The notes below the pieces were generated by a model that saw only the letters and a list, made by a program, of their open reading frames with translations, was not told where the DNA came from and did not search any database. A DNA stretch of 64,000 nucleotides from Adiantum capillus-veneris (Eukaryota; Streptophyta; Polypodiopsida; Polypodiales; Pteridaceae), in contig CM043942.1 in NCBI GenBank assembly GCA_014529385.2, positions 34,893,469-34,957,468 of the forward strand. The letters run 5' to 3'. Of this stretch, positions 55,268-64,000 are shown in pieces; position 1 is the first letter of the stretch; every line of letters starts with the position of its first letter. The translations under genes and the position numbers were made by a program.

Positions 55268-55628
55268 CACGCAGTTCGCGGAACCCGATCAACCTTTTTC
55301 TGCACACACAAGCTCGCCAGCCTCTGCTCCAGTCTTCAAGTCTAGTTGGTCAGGCTACGGGGAATTTTGCCGAAGTCCACCGTCTCTTCTTCATCGCTTT
55401 GTGTGATCCATCCTCGTAAAGCTGTCACAGGTTCGTGAATCCAACAGCATGCAAGCTTATCACGCCATCGGTGGCAGGTAGAGCTTTTCGTTGGTTGAAG
55501 GGGGGCTCGGATTGCCTTTGGCTTCCGACCTTTCAGTTTAGCAATAATTGATACGCCTCGTGCGAGCACCGTTCCTGAATGTATTTCGCGTAGAGAAGGA
55601 AACAGTGTGTTGCAACTCGAACGCCATC

Positions 55629-57368
55629 ATGGGTGACAACCTTTGCCCTGAGCTGCCTAGGGTTGCTACGAACAATGGTGTCTTGTCCTCCTTGGTAGCA
55701 AGGACAGGTCGCCATCACCAGCGCTACGATCATGGCTATCGCTTGGTCGCAGGGTAAGGCGTTTATCCATGTGCATGTGCATGTGCATGTGCATGAGTGT
55801 GTGCATGTGCGCATGTACATGTGCACGTGCATGGGAACGGAATTAATCGGATGGTCATCTGCGGTTTGAGTTTGTGTTAATGGTGTCTGGTTGGTCCCTA
55901 ACCATGGCTTATTCTTGTATGAATGTTGCACAGATGTGTACCTTTCAGGTATCGGGCTGATTGCTCCATTAAAAATGATGTGCATCAGACCATTGAAGTC
56001 ATGATGGTCACAACACAGGGTGGCCCTGGCCTTTTGTTCCCAAAGGTTCGCATTATGCCCAAGCTCGCTCTCTTTTCTCAGGGAACATGGCGTGCAGCAG
56101 ATGCTTGCTTACTTACAAGAACTATGGTCTTTGCTTTGGCTAAGCTTCTATATGAGAAATGTAGATTCTTGCACCTGTAGAGAGGAGGTTTGCCGAGAGA
56201 CTCGTGGCATTTCATATGCATTAATGATCATTTGCTACTTTTGAGAAATTGTTTGAAAAGTCAGTCCTAGTTTGAAAGTGCGTCGTCTACTGTTTTTTAT
56301 TGATCTGATGCCAATTTGGAAGTGCTTCAGGGGGGTTGGGAGACGGATGAGACGGCTGAAGAAGCTGCATGCCGAGAAGCTTATGAAGAGGCAGGAGTCC
56401 GCGGGGATTTGAAGGTCAGCAAGTTTTTCTTGACAGAAGTTGATTTACATTTTTATGAAGTGTCTTGTTTCTATATTGGATCTTGGTGGTCAATGGCTTG
56501 TTGATTAGGATAAAACAAGTAAGTTGATTATTTATAAGATTAGAGTAATAAGTTGTGGGTCTCCCATAACAGCGCTTTTACAAAAGATTATTGAAAGGGG
56601 GGGGGGGGGCAGCGAAGGAAGAGAAGTCCAGAGGGTGGAAGATTGCTCATCCAATGTATGCTTTCCACCTGGCTGTGAGCTTGCTTTTGCCTCCCTGTCT
56701 CAACCCAGCCTATATTGATTCAGTGTTTGGATACACTTTCAAGGAGCGAAAAACTGATTCAGTGCACTGGCTAGCAGTGGGTTTTGTCAGCATGGTTTTG
56801 GACCTCTTTTCGTCCATTGAGAACAATTTATCTTTGTCTGCAGTGTAGTTCCAAGATCTTCATGAACACCATTGATGGTATGAGGCAAACTGAGTGTCGA
56901 AGGATATTTCGTATCGCTTCTTCTCATGTCTTTACGTTTTGCAGGGATGTATAGGTTCATGGGATTTTAAAAGTAAGCGTCAGCAGAGCCATCTTAGCCC
57001 GGAGGGCCTATGTAGAGCTTATATGTATGCATTGGTTGTCAAAGAAGAGCTTGATTCCTGGCCTGAGCAGCATTGTCGGGAACGTCATTGGGTAAGTAGG
57101 ATTTGCTGCATCTCTTCGTAACTGGATTGAGGCCTGTAGGTTGGTGTTGAACTCTTGGCTTTCGTGCACGAGAACCTAACCATGTTATGTGTGTCAGTTT
57201 ACGGCTGCTGAGGCCATGGAGAAATGCCGTTATGAGTGGATGCAGAGGGTTCTGCAGCAGTGCATTGTTCATTTGGGTAGTGGGCAAATTAGCCCAACAG
57301 CAATTCTTCCGAGCAACCCGTTAAAGGCGGAGTCCTCTCACCCCGCTCATCTTCCTGTTAAAGTGTAG
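55629..57368 (+). CDS. Nudix hydrolase (plant NUDT4/12/13/16/18/21-like), five exons
   Basis: Exons 55629-55753, 55934-56045, 56331-56414, 56945-57091 and 57198-57368 join in frame to 639 bases, 212 residues. All introns are GT-AG. ATG 55629 is the only in-frame ATG of exon 1. The protein has GYRLVAGCVPFRY and IEVMMVTTQGGPGLLFPKG before the Nudix box. The box is complete, G-x5-E-x7-REAYEEAGV, coded mainly by exon 3. GSWDFKSK, AYMYALVVKEELDSWPEQ and HWFTAAEAMEKCRYEWMQ follow. The REUxEE glutamates bind the metal. Plant relatives cleave diphosphate-linked substrates such as diadenosine polyphosphates, NAD(P)H-type nucleotides or inositol pyrophosphates; which one applies here cannot be told. 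There is no clear targeting peptide, so it is probably cytosolic. It is the only intact gene seen in the window, lying between decayed retroelements. Confidence 0.93.
55767..55833. repeat. (GTGCAT)n-type repeat in Nudix intron 1
   Basis: Four to five perfect GTGCAT units are followed by variants, within the 180-base first intron. Confidence 0.9.
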
Positions 57369-58146
57369 TCCGTGCCCATGCCTTTTACATCTTAAAGCAC
57401 TGCAAAACCAATTTTTTGATGGACCCTACATTTGATTTTGACCGGTATGCGTGCTTCCCCCAAAAGCGTTCGTGAAGCCGCTGAAAAACGTGGGAACTTT
57501 TCACTCTCTTAAAAATGATGGGCGATGAGAGAGTTCGGATACATCATAGTTTGGTGGTTTTTGAAGGAAGAGGGCCAAGAAATACATGTTATAGAATTTT
57601 TGTTGTGTGTATTGGTGCCATAGATTTTACATGCGGACTTTATATAGTAGAGCTCCTACATTGGTGGATCTTATTGTGTAGTAAGTTGTGGGAACAGTAG
57701 GAAAGTTGTACGAGTGCTTTCTCTAGAACAGATTAGTAGTACTTTATGTTGTGCAGGGATTTGTCCGTGCCAAGAGCCAAAGAGAGACAATCGGCTGAAA
57801 TATACGGAGGTATAGCTAGCTGTGTCAAGTGGTCAAGAGTGTATACTTTTTGGCATTGAGTAAGCAAATGCTTTTCTTCTTTGGATTTTGTTGTCTCAAA
57901 TGATTGTACTGGGGTAGAAAAGCATTGGTGATGGCTCCACAATCTTTGCCCACCTTCCTTCCTTTATGCAAAGCATCGTAGGTGCTGCGTAAAGATGGAG
58001 TCTTGAAAACTTAAACGCTTAGTCAATATGGAGGTATATTACCTGTGGAAATTTCGAACTAATGTAAAGATGGAAGTGGATCTCATTGTGAATGGCTATG
58101 TACAGGGTGTTTAGTATGAAATTAGCTTTTGGCTGTGCATGTCATG

Positions 58147-58148
<2 letters not shown>

Positions 58149-58184
<36 letters not shown>
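58149..58184. repeat. (TC)n microsatellite
   Basis: About 18 TC units. Confidence 0.95.
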
Positions 58185-58188
<4 letters not shown>

Positions 58189-58412
58189 CCCACCCCCTTG
58201 AATGGCAACAGGGTCAAAGACCACTCTGTGTGCTGGGCTCTCAAGGGACCATTGCCAAATTCGCGTGACGGAATTATATGAGTTACAAACCTGTTCAGCC
58301 CATACGACACAGTCATAAGCGGTGGCAGCTTGAACGGGAAGCTGAGGACAGCGTGTATTCGGATCAGCTTGAACAGGATGCAAATGGCCAATCCTCAGTG
58401 CTTGCACCAGCC

Positions 58413-58418
<6 letters not shown>

Positions 58419-58494
<76 letters not shown>
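58419..58494. repeat. (CT)n(CA)n microsatellite
   Basis: About 16 CT units, then about 22 CA units. Confidence 0.95.
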
Positions 58495-58495
<1 letters not shown>

Positions 58496-58714
58496 TCAAA
58501 CGCACACATAATAACCAAAACAAGACGCAAATTGCCGGTAATGTTAACACCACTCACGAGATTATCAAGATTGAGAAGGAGATGGAATGGTTAGAAGAAA
58601 GGATGGGAAAAGGAATCCACTACATGTTGAGGAGGTCTTGCTAAGCAAGATCACCACCAACGGAGAGCTGTTATTATTGTTCACGAGTCCACTTTGAGGT
58701 GCTTCATTGATGAT

Positions 58715-59027
58715 TGAAGATGAGGAAGAGAGAGCTTTGCGACTTCAAGGATTTTCACAGAGCATTCAATACAGTGCACTAGACACATTTTTCCAGAGTT
58801 TTCAGTCAATTGATATACCATCAGATGACATGAGACTATATGAGCAGGTATTTTGGAGAGGTCAATGCGTAGGAGGTATGTCGAAGATCATTGCTAGCGT
58901 TATTGGTGTTAATAAAAAATGCACTCTCTCTCCAGCATTGTTTGGATTATACTTAGATGAGATAGTCGACCATCACACGTGGTGAAAGGTGATGAAGTTG
59001 ACTTGATAGATACTCCAGTCCCCATTA
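58715..59027 (+). pseudogene. Non-LTR reverse transcriptase fragment, another LINE family
   Basis: Across two frames: CDFKDFHRAFNTVH (RT motif A), SIDIPSDDMRLYEQVF, IASVIGVNKKCTLSPALFGL and YLDEIVDH (motif B region; the usual form is GVKQGCPLSPTLFGLYIDE), then GDEVDLIDTPVPIM, which in such enzymes immediately precedes YADD. The frame stops there because an LTR begins at 59028. It differs from the L1-like copies elsewhere in the window. No endonuclease is seen upstream. Confidence 0.62.
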
Positions 59028-59245
59028 TGTTGGGGTAAAGGTGTTCCATCTTTTGCCTGCTCAGACATCCGGTGTTCGATCACATGTCCACGTGTGTACA
59101 CACCTTTATTCTTCATTACATATGAGAATAAGGAGCTTCTCACTATATCCTTCCATAGGTTGCTCCTCCCACACGGTCTCTTGCTTCTTCCCCTTCTTCG
59201 CACGTACCAGATGCATGCACGCATCCGTGCACGCACGCACTAACA
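59028..59245 (+). repeat. Putative LTR
   Basis: TGTTGGGG to GCACTAACA, 218 bases. Its start coincides with the break in the RT fragment and its end lies two bases before a PBS. Confidence 0.6.
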
Positions 59246-59247
59246 AG

Positions 59248-59259
59248 TGGTATCAAAGC
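59248..59259 (+). other. Primer-binding site
   Basis: TGGTATCAAAGC, as in many plant LTR elements. Confidence 0.7.
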
Positions 59260-59429
59260 TACATCGACGAGCGAGGCACGCGCGATTGCTTCCCGACGAT
59301 AGACATGGGAGCGACGGAGCTTGGCCATGGCGGCTTGAGCTCGGCGGTGGCAAATCTGGCACGGATTGGGCATCTCGGTGGTTCCCGGCTTCTTGGCGCA
59401 TGCCACCCGTACAAGGTGAAGGTGTAATC

Positions 59430-61939
59430 TTGAAAGAAACTGTGGATTTGCAGACAGCTTAAAAAGCTTGGCTAGGTAGAGCTGAAAGCTCTCCATGGGA
59501 AGAATCGACACATAGGTCTAAGCCTTTTTAAGGCTTGCAAAGACTAAGCAAGGGGGAATCAAAGCATAGAGCTTGAGAGCTTCAAGAATTGTGTGTGGTT
59601 ACACACACACACACACACAGAATCCAGTGGCAGCCAATAGCATATTGGGAAGCAATTGCAAAGGAGTGCCATTCGGGTGTTCTTGAGCAGGGCCGATCAC
59701 ACACTCTGTGAGGCAAATCGAGCAAGCCAGTCAAAGGCAGCAGAGCGAGCTCGAGCAACAGGCATAACACACACACCCATCGTGTGCAAGCAGGGGCAGC
59801 AAACTCGAGAAGGTAAACTCAATTGGGGGCTCCATTGAGCAGCAGCCGAATACATATCAGTGCACAAGCTGCAGTGACGCGAGCAGCAAGTAATTGGGGG
59901 GAATTTGCGCAGCCGAGCATGCCAGGAACAACAGGCTCCGGATAAAACCGATTGCAGGCAGTTCCACACACACACGCGCGCTGGCATGGAGCAGCAGGCG
60001 CCCTGAGCAGACTCGGGCAGAGCTCGGAAGCAGTTCAGCAGGTCGGCAGATTCGAGTACTTTCTACAGCGAGGCAGAGAGAGAGAGAGAGAGAGAGAGAG
60101 CTTGCAAGTTGCAGTGCACTAGTTGCGTGTCATCCACACACCCGACTCGTCGTCGTTGCTCTGAGAACAAAAACCCATTAGTCTCGTCAGTTTCCAGAAA
60201 ACGAAATTTTCTTTTATAAATTTCAACCTGTGTGCAAGAGTTGGTTCCCACAGCCCCCCCCCCCCCCTCTCACGAGCGTGAGCATGAGAGAGTTAGAGCT
60301 TGAGATATAGAGAGAGGTACGGAGTGTGTTTTTTGACGTGCGCTCGCACGCACAGACCGACGTGTAGGTACTAACGAGTAAGCTCGGACATCATCCAGAA
60401 TCGGTCCTATTTTGTCGCCTTTTTTGGTGGCTTCGGTTTTTTGGCGACTTGACATCAGTTTCGACACCCATTTCAATGTTTTCTCGATGTCTCAACGATT
60501 TCTCTCTTTGAACTTGGCATCGACAGCACCGGCTTTGAGCGTTTACGGCTCATCGCATCGACTTTGACACCGATTTGCGACTATTCGACTACGCGCTTTT
60601 GCTCGACGAGACAGAAGCCGTTTTCTAGACTTCGGGCATAGACGGCCATAGCATTGGCACTTCCGTTCGACGGCGGAAGACGGATCCGACAGCCATCTCT
60701 GTCATTATGACTTCAACGGCACATACCGGTCACATGGCTTCGACGATCCATTTCGGAGCATGTTTTTACTTGAGCGCACACATCTCTTGGACAATGTTTC
60801 CAATCGACGTGTTTACCAACCGATGAGGTAGTATTTGCCAATTTCCAGCGGTTTTGCTCACAGTGTGCAGTGCAGTTTATGTGGAGCATAGAGAGCAGTT
60901 TTTGCACGGTCTTGTAGAGCTTGCAGTGTAGCTTGTGTCGAGCACTAGAGAGCAATTGTTGCACGGCCTTGTGCAATTTCATATTATGTATGCATATATG
61001 GATACAGCTTGAGCTAGATGTAGCTTGCAGGTAGCAAGTTTGCAACGTTTTTGGACAAGTATACGTCCATAGAGCTACTTGGTCAGGAGTGAGCTAGTTT
61101 GCCAAGCTTTTTGCATTGTATGTAGACCATTTCTGGATTTTGCTACTGAGACAATGTCTCTAGTTTTCATGTTATTTGGTGAGATTTTGGAGTTTTTGCT
61201 CAGTTTTTAGGAGAAACTCTGTCGGATTTCTTCAAGGATTTCTCGCCATGGTTTATGCATATCTGAAGTTTGCTCTCTGATGGTTTAGTGGTTGAATTAG
61301 ACTCACACTTTGACAGTGATTGAGTGTTATTCTCACTTTGATTCACTTTTGGCAGGTTTTGTCAGTTTGGACACAGTTTGGTGTTCTTGTAACCACTCTC
61401 GCAGGAGTGAGGATTTGCGTATGTTTGTGTGGCTACAGCCAGCCAGTCACAGGCTTCACAGATTTTCTCAGATTTTTACAGACAGTTTCTCTTGTGGAAT
61501 GCGTTCGGAGCTAGTTTGCTCTCTACTTGCGTATATGGTTATGGGATGCGTTCGAAGCTAATTTGCTCTCTACTTGCGTATATGGTTATGCACTTTACGC
61601 TTGGTTGAGCAGTTTGTCCCAGTTTATGCTTGTAGAGTTTGCAGATTGTGGAACTGCTTTATGCATATGTGAGCATCGGTTTTGATGCGTTTGGTCATGC
61701 TTTTGATCATTGTGTAGTGGTTGAGTTATCTCTTAATTTGTTACCATTTTCGCATGGTATATGGTGAGATTGTACTTCAGGTTTTGCTCAGTTTACAGGG
61801 GAGATTTTGCCAGATTTTTCTCAGATTTCTCGACATACTTTAGTTTCTTTATCATTCACTTATGGTTGCAGATATGTATGATAGTGTAGAGTCCACTACG
61901 ACGACTTTTGAGAGACGATGGTCTCATTCTTGCTGATAC
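59430..61939. other. Non-coding interior with local duplications
   Basis: (AC)n at 59600-59619, (GA)n at 60074-60101 and poly-C at 60255-60267. Tandem copies at 60864-60922/60923-60982 (GTGCAGT, GAGAGCA, TTGCACGG) and at 61499-61545/61546-61592 (TTTGCTCTCTACTTGCGTATATGG as core, period 47). A diverged pair covers 61172-61260 and 61749-61850. No protein is recognised. Confidence 0.6.
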
Positions 61940-62011
61940 TTGCGTTGTTGGCATTGCGGTCATACATGGCACGTTAGACGTCGTTGTTTCAAACGTATGA
62001 GACATCAGCAG
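61940..62011 (+). pseudogene. Copia-type gag zinc knuckle fragment
   Basis: RCWHCGHTWHVRRRCFKRM is CX2CX4HX4C followed by FK, as in the knuckle of many copia gags (C-CG--GH-R--CFK). It ends at the Copia-A2 LTR. Confidence 0.55.
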
Positions 62012-62239
62012 ATGTTACCATATACGTGTGGTAGTGATGTGTGTGAACACACTGGGACCGTTGGGGCATTTCTTTCCTCTTTAGGAGGTCTTTTCTCTCG
62101 TGCATTGTATATACGTCCATCACTCTAGGGCTATCTATCTTTCCATTGCACACTAAGTAATACACTCTCTGTTGTGTGCCTTAAGCTTCCTTCGTCTTTT
62201 CCAAGCTGTGTGTGTTTTCCTGCAACCCTAATTCCAACA
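62012..62239 (+). repeat. Copia-A2 5' LTR
   Basis: TGTTACCATATACGTGTGG to CTAATTCCAACA. It matches 41552-41781. Confidence 0.92.
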
Positions 62240-62241
62240 AT

Positions 62242-62253
62242 TGATATCAGAGC
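62242..62253 (+). other. Copia-A2 primer-binding site
   Basis: TGATATCAGAGC, one base from TGGTATCAGAGC. Confidence 0.85.
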
Positions 62254-62255
62254 AG

Positions 62256-62448
62256 GTTGCATCCTTCCGCGCTTAGTTGCCAGTTGCTCCAGCACATGCC
62301 TGCTTACATCCTCAAAACGATGACGTACATCAATGTCCTTTGACACAAGAACAAGTTGCATCATGTAAGCCCACATAGGGTAATTGTCCCCATCCAATCT
62401 ATTCTCAGCAGCAAACATCTTGAACACATCTGTGTTGTTGTCAGCCAT
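62256..62448 (-). pseudogene. Copia gag N-terminus in antisense orientation
   Basis: On the minus strand, from ATG 62448: MADNNTDVFKMFAAENRLDG, then DNYPMWAYMMQLVLVSKDID and EDVSRHVLEQLATKRGRMQ. This is a typical start of a copia gag (FK-ENRLDG-NYP-WAYMM---L-SK). It runs towards the PBS, opposite to the gag body, protease and LTRs of its own element. The same antisense segment (EKVSRRVLELLATKPGRMQ) sits next to the PBS of Copia-A1, where the rest is deleted. The inversion therefore predates the two insertions. Confidence 0.75.
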
Positions 62449-62639
62449 AGAAAATGCATGCACCTGATGTGAAAACTGCCCGAAATGAGGAGAAACTGAG
62501 ACTAGTACGTGCTATATAGCACAACCCGCAGTAGACTGTATGAGACTTGTTATCCAACAATTGGCGCTGACAAAAATTCTACACAGAACGACGAAATTGT
62601 CTGTGCAAATCGAGGTCGAAATGAGCCCAAAGCAAAAAT

Positions 62640-63440
62640 CTGAGCAGACTAAGCTCTACAAGCTTCCCAAATTTTTTATCGACCTGCGAACGCTCGCCAA
62701 AGCTCACTGAAATCGAGAACGATGTTGAGAATGTGGCAGGTCTTGCTGCAAGGATTGCTCCTGTTAGAGTTGTTTCGCCTACGGCTAAACAAGCTCGTTG
62801 GGATGTAAATGATGCATAGGCTCATGCATTGATTGCCTTGTCTGTAAAGTGCACCATTCCTCCTCACATTCGTTCAGTGAAATTTGCAAAACAATCTTGG
62901 GATATTCTGGCTGGTCTTTATGCAAGCCGCAATGAGGCAAAAATTGCATTGCTGTGTAACGAGATGGAGTCGAAGATTATGCATGAGGAAGATGATATGG
63001 ACACTTTCCTTGCTGGTGTTAAGACTATCAATGAGCAATTTATTCCTGCAGATGAAGTCATTTCAGAAAGTTCCCTTGTGCAGACTGTTCTTGATGCCTT
63101 ACTAGATTCTTACCAGACTTTTACTAGTACTTAGAGACTTATGACCCAAGGAAATCCTGAAGTTGTCAAGTTTGATGCATTGTGCACATTGCTGTTACAA
63201 GAGTCACTTTCCCAAAAAAAATAGGACTAGACAGCGTGCAGTTGAACATGCTTTTATTGCTTCTCAAAGAAAGGGTGGTGCAACCACTTCTCATGGTTCT
63301 TCCGCGATTGGAAAATCAACTGTTCCTAATGCTTTTGTTGGCAGCAATTCGTTTGGAAATTATGGTGATAAGGGCAAAAAAAGATGTGTTGCCATTATTG
63401 TAAAGCTAACGATCACTTGATCAAGCAATGTCTTAGTTGA
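62640..63440 (+). pseudogene. Copia-A2 gag body and knuckle
   Basis: Plus strand: VAGLAARIAPVRVV, KQARWDVNDA-stop-AHAL, IALSVKCTIPPHIRSVKFAK, QSWDILAGLYASRNEAKIAL, KTINEQFIPADE, SSLVQTVLDALLDSYQTF (UBN2-type gag). Then a basic linker and the knuckle CHYCKANDHLIKQC in a shifted frame. Stops include TAG at about 62818, where glutamine fits (CAG). The gag N-terminus is on the other strand. Confidence 0.82.
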
Positions 63441-64000
63441 AGGCCAAAGAGGCTAAGAAGAGAGAGGGTGGTTCCACTGCAAACGTTGGTTCCACTACAA
63501 ATGTAGCCATTGTTGAGTCTTCCTTAAAAGGAGACTGTGATGCTGATGTTGATGCAGAATGGGCTTTTAGTGCAGAGTGCACGTACAATCCTACTGTCCA
63601 TGATGCATGCATGTCAGTTGCTACGGATTTACATGTGTGGTATTTTGACAATGGTGCTACAAAGCACATTACCTCACATCGTGAATTGTTCACCTCTCTC
63701 AAGTCTGTCCCTCATAAGAATTCAGTCACTTGTGCCAACAATGCCTCTTATCCGGTTCAGCTGCAAATGGCCATTCTTTCACACTTGTTGATGCACTTTA
63801 TGTACCTGGGATCAAGAAGAATCTTTTGTATATATCTACATTTGCTAGAATTGGACTTGTAGTCAAATATATGGATGACAGATGTACAATTTATGATCTC
63901 AGTTTTGATGATGAAATTGTTGCATCTGGCCTTTTGTGTCGTGTGGTGTATAAGCTCACTTTGTATGACAAGTGTGGACTAAATTTTGCAAATGCAGTTT
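63440..64000 (+). pseudogene. Copia-A2 protease and GAG-pre-integrase start
   Basis: DCDADVDAEWAFSAECTYNP leads into WYFDNGATKHITSHRELFTS, where the family has D-S/T-G, so the serine of the active site is Asn. ALYVPGIKKNL-type and DRCTIYDLSFDDEIVASG segments follow in other frames, up to the window end. It is colinear with 41062-40560 of Copia-A1. Confidence 0.82.

Larger units (their letters stand above)
57369..58690. other. No gene; 3' flank of Nudix gene and simple repeats
   Basis: No AATAAA was noticed close to the stop. (TC)n at 58149-58184 and (CT)n(CA)n at 58419-58494. Otherwise nothing is supported. Confidence 0.5.
59028..62011 (+). mobile_element. LTR retroelement, decayed, right end replaced by Copia-A2
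   Basis: LTR at 59028-59245, PBS at 59248-59259, then mostly non-coding sequence. A copia-type gag zinc knuckle at 61940-62011 is cut by the next element. No second LTR is found in the window. Confidence 0.55.
62012..64000 (+). mobile_element. Copia-A2: second copy of the Copia-A family, cut by window end
   Basis: A 228-base LTR, PBS, gag, protease and the start of the integrase region read along the plus strand and match Copia-A1 (34447-41781) in reverse. The element continues past 64000. Confidence 0.9.

Noticed and set aside
55548-55628. Upstream extension of the Nudix frame
   Set aside because: The frame is open but has no ATG before 55629.

Overview
This window looks like transposon-rich nuclear DNA of a land plant. 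The evidence is one intact intron-containing Nudix hydrolase gene with GT-AG introns, plant-type Ty1/copia and Ty3/gypsy elements, L1-like LINEs with a DUF4283-type ORF1, tRNA-derived SINE-like repeats, and long (CT/GA)n microsatellites. Copia primer-binding sites read TGGTATCAGAGC or close variants. The species cannot be fixed from sequence alone; the repeat content would suit a large genome such as that of a fern-like seed-free plant, which is inference.

Layout. 0.1-8.1 kb: a decayed gypsy-type gag-protease region (minus strand), with a small TRIM-like LTR element (5096-6795) inserted into one copy of a tandem gag duplication. 8.1-11.35 kb: an L1-like LINE (minus strand) that lacks its 3' half. 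11.4-16.9 kb: MITE-like, SINE-like and simple repeats. 16.9-22.8 kb: a gag-only LTR element with 1.8-2.0 kb LTRs (LARD-1). 24.5-26.1 kb: two oppositely oriented fragments of an EDGP/TAXI-type aspartic-protease-like gene. 27.9-33.3 kb: a 5'-truncated LINE followed by an ORF1-only LINE. 34.4-41.8 kb: a complete but decayed copia element (minus strand, Copia-A1) whose 3' LTR is split by another LTR element (34629-37692). 43.4-43.8 kb: a LINE 3' end. 44.5-54.6 kb: a gypsy element (minus strand, Gypsy-2), split by a gag-only LTR element (48705-53634) with target duplication CCATG. 55.6-57.4 kb: the Nudix gene, the only gene judged intact. 58.7-62.0 kb: a non-LTR RT fragment cut just before its catalytic motif by an LTR element. 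62.0-64.0 kb: a second copy of the copia family (Copia-A2), cut by the window edge.

How the parts relate. Insertion order can be read from target-site duplications: ACGC around LARD-1, CCACA around Copia-A1, CCATG around the gag-only element, CCCAT/CCGAT around the nested element, and CTATA/CAATA around the TRIM. Most coding regions of the mobile elements are broken. The premature stops I checked are mostly TAG or TGA, as expected from C-to-T change at methylated CAG and CGA. Several elements carry gag or no recognisable protein, so they would depend on enzymes supplied by relatives. The items most worth follow-up are the LINE 3'-terminal hairpin, whose stem changes by paired substitutions between copies; the antisense gag start shared by two copia copies; the palindromic repeat near 0.9-1.5 kb; and the large foldback at 33.6 kb.
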